Below are positions 45,862 to 58,179 of a stretch of DNA of 64,000 bases, piece by piece. A program made the translations under genes and the position numbers. Where the stretch lies: NCBI GenBank assembly GCA_024138025.1, contig JAMXBD010000209.1, positions 496,001 through 560,000 on the forward strand, read 5' to 3'. The stretch is from Combretum micranthum (Eukaryota > Streptophyta > Magnoliopsida > Myrtales > Combretaceae). Numbering within the stretch: the stretch's first letter is position 1; every line of letters starts with the position of its first letter. The notes under the pieces are model-generated. The model saw only the letters and a list, made by a program, of their open reading frames with translations. It had not been told where the DNA came from and searched no databases.

Positions 45862-48537
45862 GTGAGAGGTATTATTAACATGCATAGTTTTGTTGTCAGT
45901 AGGTTTGAGATGGCCAACTACGTAAGGTTCATTGTCTATTCAAATAGGCATATTGTTGATGGAAGTCATGGGCGGCAATATGACAAAACTCCAATTGGTA
46001 AAGTGAAGGTTAGTACAAATGTGAATTTTGAACAATTCAAGGAATTGATATGTAAGAATATTAGTATTGATTGGAATAACTTTGAAGTCAAGTTAATACA
46101 CAGACAATCTTGTTATATGAGTCATGGGGTAGTGTACATGTCAATGCCAATTTTGGATGGTGATAGTCTGGAGGATCTTATTTCAATAGTTGGTAAGTTG
46201 GGTGCTAGATTAATTCAAGAGATATATATGAAAACAAGTTGTAAGTCATCAACTTCCCAGTGGTTGCATGATGTTGTTATTGACTTTCTCAATATTACCT
46301 ACGAAGAAGTGAATATGGATTCTTCTTACCATGGTTCTAACATGTTTGTACAGAACTCACATATTACAGGGGACTCAAACTTCCATATTGGTACATCTTC
46401 TAATGTACATTCGCATGATAGAAGCATAGTGCCATTATCACCGATGAATTACGAAGAATATGATCTCATGCCTATTAATGAGTCGTTAACTGATTTTGAT
46501 AATAGAGTTAAGAAGGAAGTGGCACCGATGTTTAACTGCAGGGCAAAATAGGATGAGGAAGAAGAGGCTGGAGATTTTGAGGAAGATGAGGAATGCGGAG
46601 AAGAAAAGGATGAAGTTACAAAACAGGTTAACATGCCTCAATGCCCAGTGCAGCATAGGGAAATGTCAAGTCAAGGACTTGTAAGGGATGCAATCCCTTA
46701 TTTTAACTTTGGTGACGATGGTGATGGTTATGTGGTATATAAGGATAATGTGAAAACGCTATGTGTAGAAACATATGTGACAGTGAGGTCTTATGCAGAG
46801 GAATGATGTTCAACACAAAAGATGACTTAATGCAAGTAGTTAAAGCTTTCCACATAAGAACATATTGTAAATTCCGTGTTGATGAATCTAAGAAAATTGT
46901 GTAGAGGGCCCATTGTTCAAAGAGTGATCAGGGTTCCTCATGGATGATTAGAGCTTATAAGGAAAAATTAAAAGGTCTATTTGTTACTTGATAGCCCTCG
47001 TTCATGCACTAAACCAATAATTGGGCAAGATCACTTTTAGACATACTCTAATTTGATGGCTTGAGAATTCATTGCTTTTGTTCGAAAAAATCCCGATTGC
47101 AAAGTTGGGGAGCTTGTGTCACATTGCTTGATGGTGTATGGTTATAAGGTATCCCATAGAAGAATATGGGAAGGTAAGAGAAAGGCAATTGCTATTATTA
47201 ATGGTGACTGGCTTAAATCATATAATGAACTCCCAAAGCTTTTTTTCGCAATCAAAGCCACTTACCCTGAATCACAAGTTGAATGGGGTTAGATAAGATC
47301 GCTCCAACCTAATGAGGCGTATTTTAAATGGGTCTCCAGGACCTTAGGCCCATGTGTTGAGGCTTTTAAGCATGTAGGCTTGTTGTTTGCATTGATGGCA
47401 CTTTCCTATATGGTAAATACAAGCATGTCCTGCTCGTTGCATGTGGTATAAATAACGACAATCACATTGTACCCCTTGCATTTTGTATAGCACCTTTGGA
47501 TCCATAACTACATGGTCTTGATTTTTGAGAAAGCTGAAGTATAGAGTAATAGGACATAGAGGAGAGGAGACCATATGCCTCATTTCAGATCGAAGAGCTA
47601 GTATAATCGGGGTTATGAATGATGAATCAAATGGTTGGCAGCCACCTTTCGTAGTTCATCAATTTTGTATCCAGCATATCACTAGTAATTTCAACAAAGT
47701 ATATAAGAATCAGAGGTATAAAAACTTGGTAACCTATACCACATTTTAAGCACAAGCACGAAAGTTTGAGAAGTTTGTGGAGCTATTGAAGAACATAGAT
47801 GAAGAAATAATTGATTGGTTTAACAAGACCGACTTAAAAGGTGATATGCTCTTGTGAAAGGACGAATGGACCTTAACATATGATGGATTTTACCGTTTCA
47901 ACTACATGACAAGCAATATTGCAGAGACTTACAATTCTATTCTGAAGGCTGCTAGAGACTTGCTAGTAACGACACTAGTGAAGAAAATATTTTATAACTA
48001 TGTCATGTACTGGGAGGAGAGACTCAATATTGCAACCAATGACATCAAGGTAGAGAGGTTTTCACAACATATGCAAAGAAAAAAAATGGATTTATGGTCT
48101 TTCAAAGCCAATTTGCGTCATGTTACAAGTCTCAATTGGGGGATGGAACGATTTGAGGTATAGGGGCGATCGCGCACATAAGGTTGATTTTTCCAAGCAA
48201 AATTGCACATGCAACAAATGATAGATCCACCACCTGCCATGTTCACATGCGACAGCAGCAGCAAGACACATCAACATTGACTGGACTTTGCCTATGTTAT
48301 AGGTGGACTAATTACGTACAGTGCTATCGAACCAACTTTTTCCCACTCGGTGATGATCTTAATTGGCTTAGCCCAGCCAACTTTCCTTCTGTACTACTCG
48401 ATCCAGAAACTGTTCGCCCAAAGAGGAATCCTAAGACCAGGCGATATACGATGGAAATGGACTACAGAGAGCGACTTGACCAAGATATGTTCAGCCTATG
48501 TAGACAGGAAGCACATAATAGGCAGGGTTATCCATAA
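45862..48537 (+). pseudogene. MuDR-type (mudrA) transposase pseudogene
   Basis: The frame opens at 45862 with 229 codons of the N-terminal region and then continues with stops and frameshifts. About 46805-46990 matches the MuDR DNA-binding region (FRVDESKK). About 47080-48160 matches the MULE transposase domain: VVCIDGTFLYGKYKHVLL holds the first catalytic Asp (near 47394), LISDRRASII a second Asp-containing motif, HQFCIQHITSNF the Cys/His block, and WTLTYDGFYRFNYMTSN with AETYNS the glutamate region. About 48190-48290 is a SWIM zinc finger (CTC, then LPCSHAT), interrupted by adjacent stops TGA TAG. At least eight in-frame stops make it non-functional. Catalytic residues remain recognisable, so decay is moderate. 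Confidence 0.88.
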
Positions 48538-48665
48538 GAGAGAGGGAAAACATATGCAGGTTTGACATATGTTTGATTTTTCATAATGATTATCATACTT
48601 ATGTTTATTATTGCATTTCATCATATATCCTTGCACGAATAATGTTCCTTTCATGTCTAGGACAC

Positions 48666-50569
48666 ATGGAGCCAGGACTAGTTGATCCTTCTATACTCAC
48701 ACACACAGAAGAGGCACCGTTCGTCAGCTGTCTGGAGGGATGAGATAAGACCTTCTCCAAATGTTCATTTGTAAAAGCTATCTAACTCAATGCGCTTATC
48801 ATGCTTTGTTCATTTACTTTTCAGGCCTCAGCTATCGCTCTTGTTATTAGAAGAAGAGAACCGACTTTGAGGCACGTGCAAGTTAGGAGACTAATCGATG
48901 AACGCCTTTTGCCTTATTTAGAGCCAGCTGGATTCATAGGAATGGCACGCCTCTCGTTCATTCAACTTGACTGGCATCTAATTACGACACTTGTTGAGTG
49001 ATGGAGACTGGAGACCCATACTTTTCATATGCCACATAGGGAGATAACTATTACTCTTTAAGATATAGAGGCCTAGCTTGGCCTAGCAGTTCATGGTATG
49101 CATGTTATGGGTATCACTTCTTTGCCAGTAAGTTATACGGCACTCTGCATGCATTTATAAGGGGACTATCCACGAGGAGGTACCACACGAAAGGGTCGTC
49201 TGACTCTATAGTGGCTACGTAATCGTTTTTCCTAGTTACTTGAGAATGCACCGGAGGAGGTGGTTATTAAGCATGCACGAGTGTACATCCTCCATCTCAT
49301 GGATGGATGTATTTTTGCTGAAAAATCAGAATCATTGGTCCATGTCATGTTCTTACCTTTACTAGAGGATATGGTACGTGCTGCCTAATATAGTTGGGGG
49401 TTTGCATGCTTGAGTTGGTTGTACCGACAGTTATGTCGAGCATCTACTTAGGATGTTGGTCAGATTGGTAGAGTAGCTGTGTTGTTGCAGGTTTGGGCTT
49501 GGGATTGATTTACCATTGTTGCGCCTCGTGCTCATTTTGGCCCACCATTGCAGGATGGAGCACCTCTAGCTGCTCCATGGCGGATTGCTAGGGACATGAC
49601 TTATCATCCATCCTATGTTGTTTCCGCCTATCTACAAGCTTTTGACCTTCTAGGTTCTCAACAAGTATATTTGTTTTTTCCTTTATCATGTTCAACTTAT
49701 GTCGTATAATAATTTTGACTCCAACTAGAATGACATTTTTCTTTAGTTGTAAAATAGGTTGTTTGAATGCCTTACATGGATGACATTATGAGTAGGCTTC
49801 CACCTTATTGTAGAGCCGGTGTTGATGTGTGAATTGCACGAGTATCACTCATTTGCTTTTGCATTATCGAGTGACATTGCCTGGATCGTGTCATGAGACA
49901 ATTTGGTAGATATCAACGAATTTCACAAGCTATAAATGCCGATACACAATTGCATTAGATCGATTTGAGGGGGAAGGTGGACACGAATTGGCTTGTGCAT
50001 CATGCTGCTAACCATGATTTGTGGAACTATAGACAGGATCGCTTAGTCCCTATTGAGGGTCCATTTGGCATAGACCTAGCCTATGCATGTTGGTATAGGC
50101 ATATTACCAGACAATATGTCAGCCATAGTAGAGATATGTTAGGTCACTTGGTAAGAAATGATTTCGATAATCTATCCACAATATAGTGATGCATTTTACA
50201 TTCTAACTTTGTGTGTTTCAAAATTGTATTGCAGGCCGATTAACTTAGCCGTATACAATTGATACCTGACATCCTTAAGATTTACACAATTGTAGATGCA
50301 GCTATAGAGAGGGTAGATGAGCATGGAGTCCTCGATCATCTATATCCAAAATACCGACATGTAGCACCTAAGGAAGGTGAAGCTGGGGAAGATGATGATG
50401 AGGATCCAAATCAGGAGCACCGTATTGTCTATCGATCACCATCTGTATCTAGTGGATGGCACAATACTTCTTCAATACCACCTTCATTTGCTTCCTGCTC
50501 TAGATTGTAGCACATCCCTGTACATGGAGTGTGGTACATCTTCAAATCCTACTCCACTTGCACCATAGA
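48666..50569 (+). pseudogene. Plant mobile domain (PMD/MAIN-like) pseudogene inside the MULE
   Basis: The frame opens near 48666 (MEPGLVDPSIL) and a +1 shift then gives KRHRSSAVW, the usual PMD start motif. The longest clean piece is 48801-49001, ending HLITTLVE, followed after a stop by WRLETHTFHMPHREITITL, the hallmark PMD block. Further blocks are LGLAVHGMHVMGI, then VYILHLMDG (near 49285), WLYRQL and, at 49965-50186, LRGKVDTNWLVHHAANHDLW. An acidic tail (GEDDDEDPN) follows at 50259-50510. Intron-like gaps (for example 48560-48660 and 49680-49780) suggest the usual multi-exon layout. Many stops show that it is dead. Host PMD genes (MAIN, MAIL1) act in silencing and meristem maintenance; this copy belongs to the transposon-associated type. 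Confidence 0.75.
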
Positions 50570-51158
50570 GCAAACGTGCCATTGATGATCAGAACACGGG
50601 TGAGGGATTGACATAGCTTTCTTAATTTAGTGCCCTTTCCCCTCCAAGTAGCCCAGTTGAACAGCCTAATTTCAATCCACCATCGACTTTAGCCAAGGGG
50701 CCATCCGATCAAGGTCAGCAAACCATAGCATCAAGGATTGCTCAAGGGGTTTCGAAGATACTCAAGGAAGCAAAGATAAATCATATCATTGAACTTTTTG
50801 TCAGATTTGTGTATCTTCTTATCTAAACATGTCATGTACACTTGGATATGTATTGTATTAAACTTTATTTTAATTTGTGAATGGTGTTTAGTTATAAGAA
50901 TATCCTATTTACATTATCTTATGATTGAACTCGATAGAGTTGTGCTGGGGATATGATGATGTCACTGGAGTTGGGATAATATGGAATGATGTATGATGTA
51001 TTGCAGGTTTACTGCGTGGATTGATTATGGAGGATATGATGAATTGTAGGTCCACTGAGAATTTAGATAAAAAATTTTGCTAGTTTTTCGATTGAATGTA
51101 TTCATATTGTAAATTCCGATAACACTTATTGATATTTTTTTGTGATTTACAGGGTTAA

Positions 51159-51223
51159 AGCTAAAGGCACCAACACAAAGGGCGCCTTCTTTGGAAGTCC
51201 CTTAAAGGTACCGATGGTAAATC
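51159..51223 (-). repeat. Right terminal inverted repeat of the MULE
   Basis: The inverted partner of 45234-45300, about 65 bp. It is best conserved in the three GGYRCC-centred blocks. Confidence 0.65.
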
Positions 51224-53829
51224 CAATATCAATATTGGATACTATGTCAGCTTTTTCTTGAAAAAAAGAATAAAATTTGATTATAGATATTTTTTGTAAA
51301 AGATTTTAAATGCTTAGATATTTTTGTGTTATAAAATTCAAGGAAAATAAATGAAACTTAGTTCATAATTTTTGAGTTTATCGGATTTGAGATAGCCGTA
51401 ATATTAAATCAACTATTTTGAAAGTCAGGTATGATCGATTGTGCACTTCAACATTAACCCATATTTAAAGTGAATTTCCATCGTACTTTCCCGTTTCTTA
51501 AGTCATCGCAAGTGTTGATATTAAATTACAAAAACTCCAGCTTATCTGACAATAATTATGATTTGTACGTGGTTTCCTTCTCTGGCCAGCTTGCTTTCAT
51601 TACTTGGATTAGTGCATCGGGCTCTCCATTCATTGATTCCCCTTAACTATGGACGGTGGACTTTGGCCACCTTCCTCGACATGTCATCTGGTCTTGCTCG
51701 CAGTCCCAAAATGATTCTTAGGATATTCCCAAAAATATGTCTACCTGCGTGGAGTCTGCTTATTTCTAATTGGTGAACTTGGTCGATATAAAGTTATACG
51801 ACGGAACTCAAATTTCTATTAAGTTCTACATGGAAACCCTAAATTCAAATACAATAATATATATTTCGACAAAAAAAAAAAATAACAATATATGCATATA
51901 TTTTTTAGATGGTTATAAAAGTTAATTTAATAATTGGGTCCGAATTCTGCAGTCACTATCTCATTAGCGATTCATTTTATTAATAAGGAAAAAAAAAAAG
52001 TAAGATAAATGGAGTTGAGGAAAAAAACATAAAATCAAATTAATTAATTGGGTAAATAAAATAGAAAAAATTTCCGTTATTTTCTTCTATCTCCTTAATT
52101 CACCAAATACCAAGATTTCAAAAGGGAAATTCCAATCAAAGTCCTTCCCATCACTTTCTATTGAGTTGATTTTACTTAGTAAAATGGGACTTCTTCGTTG
52201 ATTTTGCTTAGTTATTCAATGAAGTTGATGTTTACAAGATTTTATATGAATGATAGTTACATTTTCCGATGAAAAGAAGAAAGTAGAAGCGACACTATAA
52301 TAGAGATATTTCCAATAAAAAAAAAATAAGAGATTTGCTTGCTTTCAAGGTGGATGTACTAATAGAATGTACAAAAGCTTCAATGGCACTAATACAATAT
52401 ATGAATTGTTTAATTGCATATAAATATCAATAAAATTAATGGTCAAGAAAAAAGTATTAATAAAATTATGAAATATAAATAGTTTTATGAAAATTATATA
52501 CTTGTCACCATTTTGTCCCAAAAAAAAAAAAAAAAAAAAGAAAAACTAGTACTTATCTATCATTTATCTAAACTTATAATGTATTAGTATCATTCTTAAA
52601 TCTATTTTCAATAAAAAAGAGTAGGTAAATTTAAAAAAAAATAAAATTATATGATTCTTTCATGTCAAATAAGTATACTTTCATTAGTAATTTACTAGAT
52701 ATTTTATTTACGTTTAAATAGAGTAAAATGCATGGTAATGTTGTATTTAATTATATCTCGTTTTGTTAAATCAGTATTTGAAAAATGTGCAAATAAAACA
52801 TCACAAAAATGCAAACAAATAAACTGAAATAACTATATTATTATTAGTAGTTGGTGGTGGTAGTTTTTCCAATAGTAGGTGGAAATAAATCATTATAGGT
52901 AGTAGGAGGCATCAAAACACCATCTAGAAAGTGTATATGTAAACAAGTGGACAGTATATGAAATTATTACGGTCTTATTTTCTTATGTGGCACATGCGAA
53001 AGTTATTGCCAAGGTTATCGATCTGTTTGCACTATATACCGACTATCGTGTGTTTCTCATTTTTGGTATAAACCATTGGTTTGCGATTGGAAAAGCCAAA
53101 ATATTATCGTAATGTGGATTGTCTTATTGCAAACGTGGCGGTTATGATTCAAGATGGAGGGTTATGGACACATTCAAGGTCTAATAATGTCACCTTCAAG
53201 TATAATAAAAGGTGGGAAACGAAGACTCGTGTACAAATGAAACTTCAGCTTCATGTTCACCATGCGAGAGCCACGCTGTCTCATAAGTGAAAAAAACAAG
53301 CTAGGTTTTCTTTGCCCTTTATCAAAGGGATATTCTTTGGCATATTTCTATTGGACATGATAGCAAATCCACAACAAAAAATACCTTCAAGTGTTGATTT
53401 TCCTTTATTACATACTCTTAAACTAGGGTGTCTCTGCATACATCTCTATATTCTCCCATCTAAATATTATCGTCTCAATGGAACAACTTTTGCAATAGTT
53501 TCGTAACATGTTAGGAACAATATATTGTAAAACCTACTCATTCTTCTTCCAAACTCTCAAAAACAATAGTCATTTAATTGGCCATAAACATTATTATTAT
53601 TTATTAGGACTTCATTTTTTGGACCAAGCGATAGAGTTTGAAGAGTTTAATCCTCATTGGGATAGTCCAGGAAGTTTTTGGCATAGTGGGTTTGAAGTAT
53701 TAGGACCGTTAGATTGACCTATCTATCATCCAACCTTTCTCGTTTTAGTTCATGCATTAATAGGAACTCATCTTGATTATCAATTCTTAACATGATCCAA
53801 GGAATAATGTTAATGGCCAAACTTTATAA
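51224..53829. other. Non-coding AT-rich spacer
   Basis: No gene supported. It has poly-A runs at 51870, 51990, 52315 and 52520. Small plus-strand open frames at 51558, 53081, 53312 and 53508 match nothing I recognise; the last lies opposite or next to the Harbinger relic. Confidence 0.4.
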
Positions 53830-54070
53830 ATACCTTAATTCCCTCTTCATTTGAATAATAAAAAATTTAGTAAAAACACTAAGGTAGTATCGAATTTCTG
53901 TCTCAACAAATCAAATGCTTATTCAACAATACTAATGAGGTTTGATATTTAATAATTCCTCTGCCTCTCAAATCATAAGTAACGCAATATTCACAAGCAA
54001 TATGCACATGACTACTCTTCTACCCAAATCTATACATCCATACACCTAGAAACCATATTAATTTGTAATT
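53830..54070 (-). pseudogene. Relic of a PIF/Harbinger (HARBI1-like) transposase
   Basis: Read on the minus strand with several stops and shifts, the order resembles the C-terminal half of HARBI1-like nucleases: an AYC-LRYL block (compare APYR-VRYHL), EELLN (compare EELFN), then IVE-stop-AFDLLRQKF (compare IERAFGVLKKRF). No single frame runs more than about 20 codons and the catalytic acidic residues cannot be assigned, so this is a weak call. If right, it shows that PIF/Harbinger elements were active in this lineage. Confidence 0.35.
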
Positions 54071-55119
54071 CAAAGGAAATCTCAAATTTTATGCTGTGTT
54101 TAATAAATCTTCACTGAATAGAAATGTAAAGAAAGCTATGGAAATTAAAAGAAAGGAAAGTAAAAGAAAGAGAATTCATTTTTAATGCATGTAAAGAAAT
54201 CTATACAATAAAATGGACATTATATAATTTCAAATTGCAGGGGTAGTCCATCTTTGTGCCAAAAGTTGAGAAAGTGATTTACGTTTTTAGTCATAATTGA
54301 ATCATCATTACTTTGTTCTATGTGAAAAATTCAATCTAATCGTCTTATATTTCTATCGAATCATTTAAGTCCTGTAAATGCTGCACCAATTGAGTAACTT
54401 CTTCGGTTTCACTCAATCATTTAAATCCCTTAAGTTTATACAAATATTTAATGAAATTCCTTTGTCTCCTTCCATTGAAATCCTCAATACCAGATATTTC
54501 AATATCAATACACCCTTCATCCTTTTTACCTCCATATGATAGGGATGTGAAAAAGTTGGTTTCTTTTTTTTCTTTTTCTTTATTATAACATTAAAAAGTT
54601 ATATCCCACCGATTTAACCACTTAGCTTTGTAATTGAGCAAAACTACAATAATCTTAAATTTTTTATTATTATTATAATAGAAGAAAAGGGATCAAAACC
54701 TGCTCTATCCTACTCGAAACACTAATATTAATGCCCTTAAATTATAAAACCATTTACAGTAATCTTAATTATTTCAAAAATAAACCTAAAAACCAAAACT
54801 TCAACATGATCCAATAATTCTATTTGCTTTTATGGAATAAATCAATTCATCCTATCATTTATAATCATCGGATATAACTTATCCTTCCTCGCATCATAAT
54901 GTATGGAGGAAACTTAATCATAAGCCTCATCAACTTGCATGCCAACGGTGACAGTGAGTGGTCTCTATAAACGACAAAAAAAGAAAGCCTAAATAAAGCA
55001 ATATCTCTATTATCTCTATCCGTAGCTACTACTGCAAGGCCAAGGCATATCATAAATTATTCCAACGAACTTACTTGACGCCATCGTCTATGTCTAAACA
55101 TTATTAATATTATTATTAT
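54071..55119. other. Upstream region of PAP gene 2
   Basis: AT-rich DNA with no supported gene. The last few hundred bases should contain the promoter of the rightward PAP gene, but I see no regulatory motif beyond a candidate TATA box. Confidence 0.4.
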
Positions 55120-55126
55120 TATAAAT
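55120..55126 (+). promoter_or_regulatory. Candidate TATA box of PAP gene 2
   Basis: TATAAAT, 137 bp upstream of the ATG at 55263 and followed by a pyrimidine-rich leader (TTTCCCTTCCC). An in-frame ATG at 55131 lies only 5 bases beyond it, upstream of any plausible transcription start, which supports the ATG at 55263. Confidence 0.4.
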
Positions 55127-55262
55127 CTCGATGTTGTTGTTTCAATTTCCCTTCCCTTTCTCTCTCATTCGGTCTAATAATAATTTAAATACCTCGTCCC
55201 TTCTTAAGAAATCCTTAAATCAAAACCCTGTTTCCTTAACCCACAACAACAAACAAAGCATC

Positions 55263-58144
55263 ATGGGATGCAAAAAATGGCCTCGTCCCCTCACTTATTT
55301 ACTCTTTCTCGTGTTTTCCCATGTTCTCTTACTTAACCCTTGTTCTTACGCATTCCCTCAAGAGGAATATTCTCGACAACCTCCTCGTCCTCTCATCTTC
55401 ACTCAACACGGTCGATCTGATTCTGAACCCCAACAGGTTTTGTTCTTCTTCTATGTCTTTCTTTTGTTAATTTCATATCATATCATATATTTCACCATAT
55501 GTTTGCATGCATTGATCACCATATATCTCATATATATACACATATTTATATAATGTTGATGTATAATCCATATTAGACGACGTATTAAGGTTTGAATGAA
55601 TATTTGCTATTGTCCTTACTTGACATATTGCTGTCTAAACAAATAATAATATATCATGTGTTATTTATTATCATTTATGAAAAAATATAGAATGATTAAA
55701 ATCAAATTAATAATACGTGGTATATTTTTACGCATTGGATTAGGTACCATGCGGATCTGATGATTTTAATTTTACATTCGACAAGAGTGCATTATGTTGA
55801 TACATGTATCATATGAAATTGTAAAATTTCAGGTACATATTTCTCTTGTCGGAAGTGACCATGTTAGAGTATCATGGATTACCGACCATAGGAGGGTGCC
55901 GTCTAAAGTGGAGTACGGGACGGCGCCGGGGAAATACGACTCGGTGGCCACCGGAGAGCACACTTCTTACACGTATTTTTTCTACCATTCCGGCAAGATA
56001 CACCACGTCAAGATTGGGCCATTGGAACCTGGAACTACTTACTACTACAGGTGCGGTGGTTCTGGTCCTGCATTCTCCTTCAAGACGCCACCTTCGACAT
56101 TTCCTATAGAATTTGCTATTGCTGGTAAGCGTTTTTCTTTCTTTTCTTGCATATCTATGGCTTTGCCTTCTTTTTTTTCCACAAGTGGCAATTTAGTTGC
56201 GTGATACTGGTAAGTAAAGGCAAAGTAAATACTAAATACGTAACTAAAGGTCTGTCGAAGTCTAGAATGAAAATATAATAGAAAATTCACATCCATAATC
56301 AATAATAGCTAAATAATCCATTGGATCGTAGAAATTCTTATAAATAATCCTTATTTCTATCATCCTGTTAATTATTACTTGCCTATTGAAATTAAAAAAA
56401 ATAAAAAGATATCGGTGGTAGAATATCAAGTGTGACAAATAAAATTATCGAACTATTATGATCTTAGTAGTATTGCCAAAAATAGGTAATCTAAGGACCA
56501 TCCAATTTTTACTCATCAAAATGATGAAAGTAATGAATAAAATATATATTTAAATGGTCAAATTATAATTATATGTAAATTCAAATCGTATAATAGCTTA
56601 CAAAATCGACTCAAAAAATACTGGGTTGAATTATAAAATTTTTTAGCTAGTCAATATCTTAGTCATTTAATCACAAAGTATATGGGTATGTTTGTTTGTT
56701 GGCAAATTACAGATACAGACACTCTTTTTCAAACTTTTTTCTAATATATTATTTATAAAGAATTAGATACAGATAAAAAAATTTGTTAATTCTTATTAAA
56801 ATATCAAATAAATCAAATATAAATAAAATATAAATGCAAATCAGATATATTTACACGTATCATTTTAAAAAAGATATAGATACAGATGAGAAATAAACCA
56901 TTCAAACAGATCTTGAATCTCAATTTCACTCTATCAAGAGGATCTTAATGAATCATCATTTAACAGCCTAATAAATTAAACAGCTAAACATGATTTTTAA
57001 TTTTTTTAAACTCGACCAAATATTTACCCTAGCCATAAAAAGCTACATGAATGATGATTATTTCTTCATGGAAGTGTTAATGTCTTTCTTCTGATTATAT
57101 CCTTTTTCTTTTTTCGGAAAATTGGAAAAAAAAAAATGGGTTTCACAAAGGACTTCTCTATGAGATTAAAGTGGAAATTCTACCTTCCCACACGCCAAAA
57201 TGACTTTCTTAAATGAAAAACGTCGGTTAATAAGGCGGGGAAAAAAAAACATATAATATATGATATGCCCCTAACGTATGCGTAAGCATTTATAAAACTT
57301 CAATAAATATAGAAGTGAAATAGATAATATCTAACATAATTATTATTTGGTTTTACCGTATGTGCTGAGATTTCATTGATATAGATACATATGATCTGTA
57401 CATAATACGTATTGAATAATATCTAATGATTCTTTTATCGTATTAATAAAAAAAATGTAATTTTTTTATGTATTTTTCTACCTCATCAAGTAACTTACAA
57501 TCAATTTCTTTTCCCCTTATCAAATATCAAAGTCAAGCTTTTCCTATTAGGATACCAGTATCCTTGTCACTTAACTATAAAGGTTTGAAAAATTCTATGG
57601 TTAGATAATTTGCTTGACGGTCCCATCAACGGGATGATAAAAGCTCTCTAAAGGTTTTGGTATAATCATTACTCACTTAACTATAAGGGTCATAATATAA
57701 TTAGATATATTAGAAATTATACGCTTTTTAAACATTAGTTCCCATTCAAATTTCATTAGTAAAACTGATATAATATATATATATATAGTTTGGAATCATT
57801 AAACGATAAGCAAATGCTTCAAAAAATTATAATTTGCTCTTGTTTGTGCGAATGGACAAATGTATAAGGTCCATCAACACTTCAAGACTGTGTCGTATGT
57901 TAGGGCACTTCTACAATTGTGTGACGGATCTGTTAATTAATTAGGTGCCCTTTGTTTTTCCCATTTTTTGGCTTGTTCGGGCCTTAATCTGATGCTTTAA
58001 GCGTAAGCAAATTACAAAGGCAGAAAACGAAGAGTACACACCACCTATTCCCATTATTATGTGTTGTGTGACACCAATTAATGAGAATTCTGCAAAAATT
58101 TATCTGGCTCTGTGTGGCCGGCTCTTCAATTTGGAGTTTATAAT

Positions 58145-58179
<35 letters not shown>

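Larger units (their letters stand above)
45234..51223 (+). mobile_element. Mutator-like element (MULE) with transposase and PMD frame, decayed
   Basis: This element of about 6 kb is bounded by diverged terminal inverted repeats and contains, on the same strand, a MuDR-type transposase pseudogene and a plant mobile domain pseudogene. I find no 9-bp target duplication at the inferred ends, so the true termini may lie a little further out. Both coding regions are full of stops, so it is inactive. The association of PMD proteins with MULEs is known for the family; here both modules can be read in one element. Confidence 0.75.

Noticed and set aside
53508..53717. Plus-strand frame ending FWHSGFEVLGPLD as a gene fragment
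   Set aside because: No family recognised, and it lies beside the minus-strand Harbinger relic, so it is more likely flanking or antisense sequence.
55131..55262. 44-residue N-terminal extension of PAP gene 2 from the in-frame ATG at 55131
   Set aside because: That ATG is 5 bases from the likely TATA box and would put a basic stretch ahead of the signal peptide.
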